A stretch of 52,907 nucleotides of DNA from Rhizomucor pusillus (lineage: Eukaryota > Mucoromycota > Mucoromycetes > Mucorales > Lichtheimiaceae). Shown one piece after another: positions 12,318 through 22,316 of this stretch (its first letter is position 1; each line of letters begins with the position of its first letter). The stretch spans positions 1 through 52,907 of the forward strand of contig FWWN02000468.1 of NCBI GenBank assembly GCA_900175165.2, read 5' to 3'. The translations under genes were made by a program, and so were the position numbers. The notes below the pieces were generated by a model, which did not search any database, was not told the DNA's origin, and saw only the letters and a program-made list of their open reading frames with translations.

Positions 12318-12880
12318 ATTATATATATTCTATAAGTGCTGATTTCGTCGAGATTAATACGCTGAATAAGTACGATTGCTGACACGAGTGCAAAACCGTA
12401 CCTCCTTACAGTATCTCGGTAGATTTAGCTCGTAAAGGTCAGATGAAACAGCGAAACGTCAAATGAGTGATGAAAACAGTTTTTCTCAAGATTGGTAACC
12501 AAAGATCCCGGGTGTTGGAAGAAGCAAGAACGTTGGCCTCGATGATGATGAAGCCTCAAACAAACTTTAAATGAGTGTACCGAGTGCGATCTCTAGCAAA
12601 TGCGCTGATGACAAGGGTATCTCTTCCCGCTGACCAATGTCGAACCGATACTACCGAATAGTAAATGAGATTAACTGGGGGAAGGAAGAAAAAGCAAGTG
12701 CCTGTAAGGAAAAGGGAAAACCGTACACTCGTTCTTTAAATGTCAGGCAATAGCCCGACCAAGCGAGTGCGAATAAATCACAGTCAGAAAATTGTAGATG
12801 GTATGTACAATATTGACTTTACATGAATTGCCAATTTACACTTTTCTTGTCATAACTAGTTAGTAAAAGGGAATACGTAT
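12318..12880. other. Upstream region of the four-RRM gene / 3' flank of the G3BP-like gene
   Basis: No supported ORF. It contains the promoter and 5' UTR of the minus-strand RRM gene and the terminator region of the next minus-strand gene, which ends at 12881. Confidence 0.4.
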
Positions 12881-13294
12881 TTACTTTTGGCCGCTATTAG
12901 CACGCTGCTGCTGCTGCTGCTTATTGCCTCGTCCGCCGCCGCCTGCATTGGCACGACGGTGTCCACCTTCTTGCTGGAAACGACGATCGAAGGATCGCTG
13001 CTGACCGCCCTGCTGCTGTTGCTTGCCGTATGTATGTCTATTACCGCCATGACGTCGCTCCTCGGCCAGGACAACATGGCTATTGATATTCACTTTGTGT
13101 TGATTCAATGCCTTTTGGACCGCTTCAGTGGTGGTAAAATCCACAAAGGCTGCATTTCTGTTATGCATAACAGTGACATTCTTCACCGTACCAAATTGAG
13201 AAAATACATCCCGCAACTGGTCTTCTTGTATGTGGGAAACAACGTTCTTAACAAAAATTTGATACTGTTCCTTATGGCCATGACCATGACCGCC

Positions 13295-13388
<94 letters not shown>

Positions 13389-14587
13389 GGTTGCTGTTGT
13401 TGCTGTGATACTCCTTGAGAGGCACTTTGTTGTGCTTGCTGCGGTTGCTTAGTTTGTTGGCTACCAGCTATAGAAATACCTGGCCCTTTGGTGTCGGCAA
13501 CTTGCGTTCCCCATTTATCCGAATCGTTTGCAGCCAGATTTGCCCACGTCTTCGGTGCATTTGATTTGATACCAGAGGGTTTCTCGGTTTGCTTAATCAG
13601 CTGAGATGGTTTTGGTGATCCTGGCTTTTTATCGGGAATAACCTTTGCGAGGGAAGCAGGCATCTCCTTATCCTTGACATTGCTTGCCGGTCCTTCAACT
13701 GGAACATCCGCTGTATCTGCGGAAGTCGTTTGTTCCTTCTTGGCCTCGATAGGTTTGGCCTCTGCAGGCTTACTATCCGCTGCAATCTTCTCAACCAGTT
13801 TCTCTAAAGTCACTGGTTTGGCTTCTTTTTGCTTTTCGTCCTTATGTCTTTCTTCTTTGAGCGGTGTCGTAATGGGTTGTGTCTTAACCTTGGGAGAGGT
13901 GACCTTGGGCTTCTCAAAAGGCACACTATCTAGCTGACCACCAGCCTGCTTTGTCTCTGCAGGTTCAGCTACCTTGGACTCTTGTATACCTTTCGGCATT
14001 TCCAATTCTCGCTGTTCCTCTAACTCCTCTTCCTCACAAGCATAATAGTCAATATTAATCTCGTCCTTCAGAAAACGGAAGATGTCATTGAGAACGTAGT
14101 AGCCATTATGCTGTGGGGCCAAAAAAAACGTCTGCGCAAACTTTTGGGAGGGATAGTCCATATTCGACATTTCACCCAGCACTTGGATTACTATGCCGTC
14201 GTCGGCGGAGTGCTGACTATCGACCTGAGTTATCAGCACCTTGCAGTCATTGAACTGCAAATCTTGGAATTTCTTGCGAATCTCCTAATTGAATTCATAT
14301 AAAACAGTTCAAAAAGACTCTTCATCAAATAAAAAACCGATGAGACCTACCTCTTGTCCATGGAAAGTCGATACAGATTCGCCTTCGTCACCCCGTACAA
14401 GCACAGAGTTTTCCCCATAAAAAGCATAGAGTCGCTGCGGCTTTCGGTTCAAGAAAGTGTAGTATTCTCGCACAAAAATCAGTCCAATATCCTGTGAGGC
14501 AAGAGTGAGATTTGTTCCCTTCTCGCCCTTGGCGGAAGCATCCACTGCAGGAGCAATTTGTGCTGGCTGGCTGACGGTTGCTGTCAT
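12881..14587 (-). CDS. G3BP-like protein: NTF2-like domain, polyQ and RRM
   Basis: Stress-granule/deubiquitination adaptor family (animal G3BP, S. pombe Nxt3, S. cerevisiae Bre5). Exon 1 is 14351-14587 and exon 2 12881-14284: about 546 residues. The NTF2-like fold begins at VREYYTFLNRKPQRLYAFYG, continues across the intron as IRKKFQDLQFNDCKVLI, and ends near FFLAPQHNGYYVLNDIFRFL. A long Lys/Glu/Pro-rich disordered region follows, then a Gln tract of about 40 residues counting interruptions, then an RRM (QIFVKNVV, RNAAFVDFTTTEA). The tail is RGG/Gln-rich (ANAGGGGRGNKQQ). The order NTF2-linker-RRM-RGG is that of G3BP. The 5' UTR probably contains its own intron (donor GTAAGTTCC near 14650, acceptor ACACAG just upstream of the ATG). 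The gene is divergent from SCS7. Confidence 0.92.
13300..13420 (-). repeat. CAG/CAA trinucleotide repeat encoding polyQ
   Basis: On the plus strand this reads as (CTG)n-(TTG)n-(CTG)n blocks: three homogeneous sub-runs, about 13300-13327, 13328-13360 and 13361-13389, then interrupted Gln codons. On the coding strand it is CAG-CAA-CAG. The pure sub-runs make it a likely site of length variation between strains. The repeat is in frame with the G3BP-like gene. Confidence 0.9.
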
Positions 14588-15136
14588 TATAAACACTGTG
14601 TACACATAATCTCGTTATTTTCTGTTGTGCATAAAAGAAATAGGAGGAACTTACCAAGATACTGAAAGTAAACGTTTGACTCTCTATTGCTAGATTAGAA
14701 GGGTGAATCACCAAGTGCTGGAGAGAGGGACAAGAGAGAGACAGTGAACTCCAAATGTTTCTGACATTGAATTGTGCGATCGGTTTGGATTTGAACAACA
14801 TTACTGCAAAGAATCGAAGGACCTCGGAACCAATGTTTCGAGATCCGTACTTTCTTAGTAGCATCCGTGCTGATATATGAATATTCATTTTCTTATTTTA
14901 CATACAGTTTTGACGTTTTGAGATTACATTAAGTGGTTTGCTAGCTTTCTTATTTCTGTCTGTCATATATCAATTATTACAATACAAGTGAGTGTTCTCG
15001 ATCTGAGTATGGCTACTCGTTTCATAGCCCAGTCTGCTTGCGACAGGACCTTTGTCGCGCCCATTTGGGGTGAATTTTAACTTTTTTCCTACTCAGGGAC
15101 CGACAAACGGACCTCACCTGATACACCTAAAGCAGC
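14588..15136. promoter_or_regulatory. Divergent intergenic region between G3BP-like gene and SCS7
   Basis: The two genes start back to back here. The G3BP side includes a probable 5' UTR intron. On the SCS7 side the 60 nt before the ATG are A/C-rich. No specific transcription-factor site could be assigned. Confidence 0.45.
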
Positions 15137-16344
15137 ATGGTCGTATACACGCCCAGTCAAGTACACGAACATAATAGCGAGGGTTCTTGTTGGATCATAT
15201 TTAAAAACAGGGTATATGACCTGACCGGCTTTGCACGAGATCACCCGGGCGGTTCAGATGTTCTGTTACAATTCGCTGGAACGGATGTGACTGACATTCT
15301 CAGTGATGAATCGCTGCACGTCCATTCGGATGCTGCTTACGAGCTTCTTGACGAGTACTACATCGGGGCTCTTTCTTCTGCTGCGGACAGCGCGGCTAGC
15401 ACTCCAACTTTGTCGATGCAAGAGTCCGGAAGCGGACGATCGTCCGACGTGGAAGATGACGACGAGTTGGCCACAATCCACGATAGCGACGACCTGACGA
15501 CCAGCTTCAAAAGCGCAAAGGAGAAACTGCATAAAATGCAAAGTCAACGAGATGACGAATTTCTTGATTTGCGAAAACCGCTGTTTCCACAGCTTTGGAA
15601 TGCGACATGGTCTAAAGAGTACTATCTCGAGCAAGTGCATCGACCTCGTTTTGTACCTCACTACGTCCCTTATTTCAGCAATCCATGGATGGATGTTCTA
15701 TCACGAACATCATGGTACACTGTTCCTATGATATGGCTACCATTCGTAGCATATCATATTTGGCAATCTATGCAGAATGCCTCTTCTTCATATGGACCCA
15801 CGTTGCAGGGGTTCGCCTTAGGAATTCTCTTTTGGACACTACTCGAATATTCGTTGCATCGCTTCCTATTCCACCTTGATGATATGCTTCCGGATCATCC
15901 TGTTGCGTTATTATTCCACTTTACGCTTCACGGCATCCATCATCATATGCCAATGGATAGGTTAGCATTCCAGTGCAGTAGAATAAGATACTGTGCATCT
16001 GTCTAAACCAACTGTTCACACACAGGCTCCGTCTGGTCATGCCTCCAGCATTGACCGTGCTCATCGGCACTCCGGTAATCAAACTGACACATTTGTGTCT
16101 GTCTGCGATGTGGGCACATGCCTTTGTGGCTGGCGCTTTTTTCGGCTATGTCTGCTACGACTGCATTCATTATTATCTTCATCATGCGCAAGTTATCAAG
16201 ATTCACTTTCGAGAAATGAAGCGGTATCATCTTGCACACCATTACAAGAATTATGAAAGCGGATATGGTATCACGTCGAAACTGTGGGATTACGTATTCG
16301 GCACAGTACTGCCCGTTACTGCTCAAGAGGATACTCTAAAGTAA
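15137..16344 (+). CDS. SCS7: Fatty acid 2-hydroxylase with cytochrome b5 domain (Scs7/FA2H)
   Basis: Hydroxylates the 2-position of the very-long-chain fatty acid of ceramide in the ER. Exons 15137-15960 and 16026-16344 give about 380 residues. The N-terminal cytochrome b5 domain has the haem motif DHPGG (residues 35-39) and a second haem His in the HVHSDAAYELL region. An acidic Ser-rich linker of about 50 residues follows. The hydroxylase domain has hydrophobic spans and the di-iron histidine boxes HRFLFH, HGIHHH, YYLHH and HLAHHY, the second box sitting just before the splice. Length and order match yeast Scs7. The start is the ATG directly before VVYTPSQVHEHN, the usual b5 entry helix. Confidence 0.94.
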
Positions 16345-16589
16345 ATAGTATATATATCGCTATACCTTGATCGCTCTCTCGTTGTATTTATATCTTTCTC
16401 TGAAAACTCTGCGATTGTATCTACTTGGAATACCCCCTTCTCTACCTATACATGTCCCCCAAATAACAACNCCCCCCCCCACTCTTGCTCCCGCCATAAT
16501 AAAATGCCTTGAAGGACGGCTGATGTTGATAGCGTAGTGGATAACTTCCAGTTCCTGGATGATCACGCATAGTTTGTGAATTTTTATTT
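16345..16589. other. 3' flank with an ambiguous base in a poly-C run
   Basis: A single n at 16471 sits before a run of nine C. It is an assembly or sequencing ambiguity, not biology. No ORF is affected, because the TCP11-like gene ends at 16590. Confidence 0.8.
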
Positions 16590-17233
16590 CTACATTCTTC
16601 TCAACGTTTCCAGCCGACGGTCTGCTTCCTGGATACACATCTTGATCCCGCTATGCACTTGACTATCGCTTGTTGCAAAGACATTTTGGAGCATGGCTAC
16701 CTCCTTCCTGTAGGCCATTATGACAGCTTCCAAGCGCTTTTTATCACGTAATTTCCATGTTTCGAATATTGCAATGTAGTTCCGATATCTAGCCGCAAAC
16801 TGAGCATCCAAATCTGTTGTCGGATTCTCTGCTGCCAGCCATTCTTCAAAGGCAATGAGCATGTTCCGGGCAGTGTCTCGCAGTTGCTACGGTTTAGTAG
16901 ATAGATGTCAATTTATGGATGGAATTCAAAATCGCAACCTGTAACTAATGCACATACGGAATTTTCTTCTTGTGGAGTTTCTTGAAATATTGCATCTGGA
17001 CAAGTCAGAATCATGTAAGCTGATAGGAACATTCGCGCATCCTTTCGAGCCACTTCGATGCCACAAGCAGTACTTATTAGGTTCTGCACGACGAGTGTAG
17101 TTTCTGGTTTGACGAGGACATTCTTGAGCTTATTAAAACTTAACCAAGTCGAGGTATTGTGTGTTTGTGGTAATCCAAGTTGCCGAAAATATTTGAGCAA
17201 CTCTGGGCGGTTGGACATTGTTGCCGTAGGCAT
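16590..17233 (-). CDS. Short TCP11/Sok1-like protein
   Basis: Exon 1 is 16958-17233 and exon 2 16590-16886, with a 71-nt intron ending in CTACTAAACCGTAG, a good branch site and acceptor. The model gives about 190 residues. RKDARMFLSAYMILTCPDAIF, LRDTARNMLIAFEEWL and YRNYIAIFETWKLRDKKRLE match, as far as I recall, the first conserved part of T-complex-11-type proteins (plant TCP11-like, yeast Sok1). Those proteins are usually 400-1000 residues and continue into a longer helical domain. Here a stop follows LETLRRM and I see no later exon, so this is a short form containing only the N-terminal module. Its role is unknown; Sok1 relatives act near the cAMP/PKA pathway. Confidence 0.62.
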
Positions 17234-17999
17234 GATTATTTATGGAGAAAGTAAACAATTGCTGTACAAAAAGAAAATGCACCAAAGCTTAAAATGGACT
17301 GTTATGCGTCTACGTATACAGACGAGATATTCACCGAGACATCTCCTCGCTTTTTTTTTGATGTTTCATGCAACTAACTTTCTCGTGTCCTTTTCTGCAC
17401 TAGCGGGCGGGAATTATAGTAATCGCTGTAGTGCAGGTAGTCCATTTGAATACGCCTATACTAAGCGGAGCGCATATGGAGGAAGGCTACCGAGATTGCA
17501 CCACATGGACCATTATTTTTATTATCTTTCTCGTCTTTATCTTTATTATGTAAAGAATTGACAAAGTTAAATTACAAAGACAGCAATACAATCAGAAGAA
17601 AATAAGATGCAGCGGAAAGAAACAAAGAAGGAAGGATATTGAAGAAACAAAAGACTTTTAGCACACCGTTTGCATCCAACTGAACAATCATATACTTGCA
17701 CTAAAAGTATTCCCAGAATTCACCGGGGACCTCCCGCGCATCTAAGATTTAATGTGAATGCTTGCATAGATCGGTGCATTCACAATACTAGCCTTTGGCT
17801 GATGATGGTGGGGTTGCGCAAACAAATGAAGCAAAGCAGGACTTACGCCTCGAAGGCGGTCTGTGGTGGAAGCTGCCCAGGTTCACGTGAGATTATACAT
17901 CTGGGCTGAAAAAGCCCGACTGATTGGAACTGCATTGGATTTTGAAGCAACTTACCGTGATAATGAGCAAGGGTACTGTATGCGAGATCCTCATACCAA
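17234..17999. other. Divergent intergenic region between TCP11-like and DNA ligase genes
   Basis: No supportable gene. A T-rich block near 17510-17560 is followed by an A-rich block. The region should hold both promoters. Unrecognised upstream coding or leader exons of the ligase could lie in the last 150 nt. Confidence 0.35.
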
Positions 18000-19604
18000 A
18001 TGTTACGATATCCGATGTATAAAGGCTCGATTCCATCGCCATCAGTTCAATGTTTCCTTCTAAAAGATGTTTTTGGCGCATTGAAAGGACCGCAAATACA
18101 CCGAGGACTTTGGGAATATGAAGGATCAATCCATATTAAATACTTCAAAGCCTTGTCCTGGGCGCTCCTGCACCTCATGCGATTTTTCAAGCCGCTCCTA
18201 CAAGCTACCAAGAGCCCAGCAGTATTACTTGAGCGGCTATGCAAGCTATCCGAAGCAGTGAACCGAGACACCACAAAGGCTGGCAAGGAGGCAATCCTGC
18301 GTCAGTACCCTGATTGCCACTGCGTCATGGCACGCATCTACGATCCGCATGCACGTCACTTCATCTCCTCCAAAACCATGCTTGCATATATGAAACAGGC
18401 GAAAGAGCTTCCACCACCACCGAAAAGCCTTCCGGAGCTTCTTGACATTCTGTCCTCCCGTCAATTGACAGGTCATGCTGCTTTGGCGGCGGCAGCATCC
18501 TTTTATTGCGCTTATTGCAACACAGAAGCACTGCAAACGATGTTTTGTCGCGTGCTCGACCGCAATTTGAAGATCGGCGTATCCACACAAACTTTGAACA
18601 GAGCAATTTTCACAGACAAGGCACCTATACCTGGTGTTGCCCTGGCGTCAACGCTACATCCAGGGACAGAAGCTAGTTTATGGACAAAATATCCGTACCG
18701 AGAATGGTATGCTTCTCGCAAATTAGATGGAGTTCGATGCCTTGCAATCGTGACAAGCGATAGTGTTGGATTTTATTCACGAACGGGTAGAGCGTTTTAT
18801 ACGCTTCAGAAAGTCCAGGACGATATCGAACGGCGACTAGTAACTGCCAAGCTTCCGTTTGCATCTTTTGTACTCGATGGGGAAATTTGTGTATACAAAC
18901 AGGGCCAGGATCCACCTATGGAAGATTTCAAAATGGCGTTACGGCAAATCAGACGGCAGCAGGAACCCATGCCGAATCCAGTCTTTCATGTATTCGACCT
19001 CATCGATTTAGATACGTTTCTAAAGGGCAAAGGAGACACCGTATTCACAGAAAGGCAAGGAAGACTGATCGACTTTATCGGCGAAAAGCAACCGCATCTC
19101 GCTGTCGTTGACCAACGAAAAGTAAATTCAGTCGAGCACTTGTTGTGTATGAAAGCTGAAGCGATTGAGCATGGATGGGAAGGCCTAATATTGCGATCTA
19201 ATTCACCCTATGAAGGCAAACGGAGGTATTTGGGAAATTCTATGTTTGCATTACTTTGCTCTGATTTACCGGTACACAGCCGTAACATGTTAAAAATCAA
19301 GGAATGGCAAGACGCGGAGTATATCGTTAAAAGTATTGAAACTGGATGCATGCGATTGCCAAGCACTGGGCAGGATACTCAAGTTATGACGAGCGTCCTT
19401 ATTGAGCATAAGGGTAATCCCGTCAGCGTTGGTTCTGGATTTACCTTTGATCAGAGGATAAAGTATGCTAAACACCCTGAACTTATCATTGGCAAACCGA
19501 TAACTGTACAGTATTTCGCTGAATCAACCAACGAAGATGGCGTTTTATCTTTACGTTTTCCGACTGTCAAGACTGTGTACGAAGAAGGAAAACGGGATAT
19601 TTAA
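18000..19604 (+). CDS. ATP-dependent DNA ligase, phage-T4-like architecture
   Basis: Seals DNA nicks by a lysyl-AMP intermediate. With one 54-nt intron (19226-19279) the model gives about 516 residues. The N-terminal helical domain has LPELLDILSSRQLTGHAAL and LQTMFCRVLDRNLKIGVS, the layout of T4-type ligases rather than of fungal Cdc9 or Dnl4. The nucleotidyltransferase core has motif I KLDGVR (adenylated Lys), motif III FVLDGE, motif IV WEGLILR and motif V NMLKIK; a compact OB-fold-like C-terminus ends at VKTVYEEGKRD. There is no PCNA-binding leader, zinc finger or BRCT domain. The first ATG at 18000 leaves a basic/hydrophobic leader of about 59 residues before MRFFKPLL (ATG at 18177). The leader could be mitochondrial targeting, or the start could be 18177. 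Probable acquisition by transfer is inferred from family type only. Confidence 0.85.
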   Translation: MLRYPMYKGSIPSPSVQCFLLKDVFGALKGPQIHRGLWEYEGSIHIKYFKALSWALLHLMRFFKPLLQATKSPAVLLERLCKLSEAVNRDTTKAGKEAILRQYPDCHCVMARIYDPHARHFISSKTMLAYMKQAKELPPPPKSLPELLDILSSRQLTGHAALAAAASFYCAYCNTEALQTMFCRVLDRNLKIGVSTQTLNRAIFTDKAPIPGVALASTLHPGTEASLWTKYPYREWYASRKLDGVRCLAIVTSDSVGFYSRTGRAFYTLQKVQDDIERRLVTAKLPFASFVLDGEICVYKQGQDPPMEDFKMALRQIRRQQEPMPNPVFHVFDLIDLDTFLKGKGDTVFTERQGRLIDFIGEKQPHLAVVDQRKVNSVEHLLCMKAEAIEHGWEGLILRSNSPYEGKRRYLGNSMFALLCSDLPVHSRNMLKIKEWQDAEYIVKSIETGCMRLPSTGQDTQVMTSVLIEHKGNPVSVGSGFTFDQRIKYAKHPELIIGKPITVQYFAESTNEDGVLSLRFPTVKTVYEEGKRDI

Positions 19605-19642
19605 CTAACTGTGGCGGTAATGTAAATTTTCCCATTTGCATG

Positions 19643-20548
19643 TTACAAGCGCCGTTTCTCTCTTTTCTGCGTTCTTCGCTTCTCCTTTTCTTCTTTAAGG
19701 CGCTGCTTCTCCAGAAGCATCTTGTTGCGCTCTCTTTCCGCTTCCACTTGTTTTTTCATCTGCTCTCTCCGCTGCTGTTCTTGTTGTTTAATTATCTCTG
19801 CATTTCTATTTGCACCTAGCACTGAATCTTTGTATTTACTTGGTCATCAACCTGTTCAAATACAACGTAAGAACTGATAAATATTTACCTTCATTGGACC
19901 TTTTCGAGTTTGATCGATCCTTATATACAACCTCTGCTTCTCCTTGTTCGTTCTCGCGGATTTCATCTAAATCATATCCATATTGCTGCATCAACTTCTC
20001 GCGTTGCGCACGTTCCTCTTTTGTCAACTGCTTTGCAGAACTTTGACGAGCTTCGGCAGCTTCCTGTCGCTCCTTTTCGAGTTGCGCCTGCCGAGCCTTC
20101 TCGCGTTCTTCCATGATGGACTTTAAGCACTTTACATATAAGCACTCTCTGTTCGCCTTCATCTTACCTTGTGCATCTTGGAGTGCCTTTGCCTTTTTAT
20201 CCGCCTCTAACTTTACTTTCTGTTCCTGAAACGCTTTCCAATCATCCAGGATTTGACTGATCACTTGTTCCGTATCTTGTTCCTGTGTTTCGTTGTCTGT
20301 TAGAAGCAGCAATAAAACCATCGAGAACCCACACGCAATACCGTTGTCGCAGACAAAAAGTCTGCTATAGTTTCTCGTTTTTCATCGGTAGGTATCGATT
20401 CATCTTGCACAATTCCGGCAATGTACGCAGAAATGTCGTCGTCTGTTTCTCTATTAGATAAAGGGCATCTTGGACTGGATATCTCAAACTACATACCTTT
20501 CAGATCAATACTTTCCAACTGTCCTGTTACCTTATCTAGGAGATCCAT
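19643..20548 (-). CDS. CCDC43-like coiled-coil protein
   Basis: A spliced minus-strand gene similar to animal CCDC43, whose function is poorly defined. Exon 1 begins MDLLDKVTGQLESIDLK (ATG at 20548). Exon 2 carries DDDISAYIAGIVQDES, the small acidic helical motif found at the CCDC43 N-terminus. The next exon has EQVISQILDDWKAFQ, a long charged coiled coil and EERAQREKLMQQYGYDLDEI. The last exon is Lys/Arg/Glu-rich (EQMKKQVEAERERNKMLLEK) and ends in a strongly basic tail. Three introns are inferred; after the second one I chose the acceptor that keeps frame (ending CACAG) over a closer AG that does not. It shares an 82-bp divergent promoter with the next gene. Confidence 0.72.
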
Positions 20549-20630
20549 TGCGTATTCGAAGTTGATCTGGGAGTAACCTGTATTTCTGTGCTGGGACTCG
20601 TGACTTCACGCAGACTTTGATTCTTTCTCA
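20549..20630. promoter_or_regulatory. 82-bp bidirectional promoter
   Basis: Only 82 bp separate the start codons of the CCDC43-like (minus) and ANCHR-like (plus) genes, so promoter elements and both 5' UTRs must be shared or overlap. No motif is assigned. Confidence 0.6.
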
Positions 20631-21539
20631 ATGAAGGATGACGAATTTGCACGTCGTGTGGCAAAGCTCAAGGGAAACGACAATGCAGTAACTGAAAGGT
20701 AGGTAAAAAGACGATTTGACTGTAGTTATATATCAGACTTCCGTGAGGCTGAAGGTTTATTTTGAAAGCGACGAAGAGCTAGCGAAGCGTTTTGAGCAAG
20801 TGTTTGCACAACAGCCTACTACGTCCTCAAATGATTATAAGCTACCTGAGACCATAAAAGTAGATGACGACGAGGTAGAAGAGAATGCTTAATGCTTTAG
20901 TTGGGACTTTATGCTATTGTTTTCATACATTATAATCTTGATGATAGATAAACCAATTACTGGAAGATTTGGAGAATGACGATGACGACCAAGAAAATAC
21001 GATAGATCCTGAGCATATTACCAAAGTTGACGAAGCAGTTGCAGCTTTTCTTGGAAGAGATGATCAACATATCGATAATGAAGCAAGTGAGTTGATAAAA
21101 CAAATTAGAGATCAAGCCCTCGTTGAGCAGAAATACCTGCACCTGGACCAAAAACGCGACGAAGATCTAGCAAGAAGATACCTTGCATTGAAGAATGATA
21201 ACCCTGTCGTTAACACCGAGGTCAAAGCTTCTTCGTCGAAAATATCAGCGCCTGGAGCTGTCCCAAAGCCGTTACGACCTGATGAACTGTACGACGAAAT
21301 GGAAGATTGGTGCTGTAAGTTTTTGTAAATCATCAAGCATAGGAAATGATGTCCGATCTAATTATAAATGTATTTGTTTCGGTCAAAAAGGCGTTTGTAA
21401 TGAAGATGCCACCATCATATGCGAGGATTGCGACAATGAAAAATTCTGTAGCCGATGCTTTCACGAGGGTCATCGCGGCGAAATGGCGGATTACGAAGCA
21501 AGCAAACATGTTGCTAAGCGCTGGTCCAAAAGAAAGTAA
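20631..21539 (+). CDS. ANCHR/ZFYVE19-like protein with C-terminal zinc-binding domain
   Basis: Exons 20631-20698, 20748-20874, 20948-21314 and 21391-21539 give about 236 residues. The middle is acidic and helical: YFESDEELAKRFEQVF resembles the MIM-like segment of animal ANCHR, and INQLLEDLENDDDD follows. The C-terminus, read across the last splice, is DWCCVCNEDATIICEDCD and then FCSRCFHEGH, a B-box-like zinc site with Cys pairs and His spaced as in ZFYVE19. The last acceptor was chosen because it rebuilds this motif and keeps frame; reading through instead inserts an unrelated stretch. Animal ANCHR holds Vps4 at the midbody in the abscission checkpoint; a fungal role in ESCRT-linked cytokinesis is an inference. 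It converges on mL40 with 18 bp between stops. Confidence 0.75.
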
Positions 21540-21557
21540 CTATGACTACAATACAAT

Positions 21558-22001
21558 TTATTCAGATGCTTTGAATGAATAGTCCCATCCTTGCGGTGAT
21601 GGAGTATCGGTAGGGATTTTAGCTTGGCTGGGATAGGTGGTGTGTCGACTCTTGACGATGGCACCTTTGTACAGACGGTCGCTAGTCTTTTCAAGTTCTG
21701 TCATGGCAGCATGGATCGATCGGAACTGACGTTCTAATACTCGTTGCTTTCGCTCTCTCTCACGCATTTTATGGAGTTTCCATGCTCGTTCGATCGTTTC
21801 GTGTTGCTCTAAAGCTTCACCCTCGAGTTGAATGCTAGGTTCACGGGTTGCAGGTTCAAACAAAACACGTCGTATGAGTTCTAGTCGAGAATCGCCGGCT
21901 GTTGAGCCTTCATTATTTGGACGTCCACTTGGTTTGCTGCTTGCGAATCGCAATTGTTGTGTTGTCCTTGTCAAAACTGAGCGACGTACAATGCTCCACA
22001 T
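21558..22001 (-). CDS. MRPL28: Mitochondrial large ribosomal subunit protein mL40 (yeast Mrpl28 family)
   Basis: A single-exon 147-residue protein. The N-terminus (MWSIVRRSVLTRTTQQLRF) is an Arg-rich amphipathic mitochondrial presequence. The core ERAWKLHKMRERERKQRVLE and SIHAAMTELEKTSDRLYKGA is characteristic of mL40/Mrpl28, a structural protein of the mitoribosome large subunit. Length is close to family norms. Gene ends are tail to tail with the ANCHR-like gene. Confidence 0.88.
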   Translation of the reverse strand: MWSIVRRSVLTRTTQQLRFASSKPSGRPNNEGSTAGDSRLELIRRVLFEPATREPSIQLEGEALEQHETIERAWKLHKMRERERKQRVLERQFRSIHAAMTELEKTSDRLYKGAIVKSRHTTYPSQAKIPTDTPSPQGWDYSFKASE

Positions 22002-22085
22002 TCTTATTTATTTCAGCTGGAGAAAAGAGGGGTTCCGTTCAAAGCGGCAGACCAGCAGCAGCAGCAAAAAATTGATAGTCACAGC

Positions 22086-22316
22086 ATGCTGGACCCACCG
22101 CCACAAGCGTCAAAAGAAGAAAGGATGTTGCCGCTTGGCACAGTAACGAATGTAACTGTAGAAATTGATTGCTTAATATCTCCTATAACTGGGAAATGTA
22201 TAGTGTAGATGCAAGCATGTTGTCCTATAAGATATCTAGTACATGGGAATTGACCACTTTCCTGACTATTTCCAGTCATATCCATTACACCTCGATCTCG
22301 TCAGGATCTGAAGTAG
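22086..22316 (+). CDS. Candidate small spliced protein (unrecognised)
   Basis: From ATG 22086 an ORF reads MLDPPPQASKEERMLPLGTV and continues to about 22197. There a GTATAG donor can join an acceptor at 22275 (pyrimidine-rich, ending TTTCCAG) and finish at the stop at 22314-22316, for about 50 residues. The frame also stays open upstream to about 21980 through a Gln run, with a 3' splice-like tttcag at 22016, so this may be an internal exon of something longer. No family recognised. It lies just upstream of the divergent mL40 gene. Confidence 0.25.

Noticed and set aside
12887..13408. 173-codon plus-strand ORF rich in Leu
   Set aside because: It is the antisense shadow of the polyQ-containing G3BP-like gene; the Leu runs are reverse-complement CAG codons.
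16471..16480. n followed by a poly-C run
   Set aside because: Sequencing or assembly ambiguity, not a biological feature; it lies outside coding sequence.
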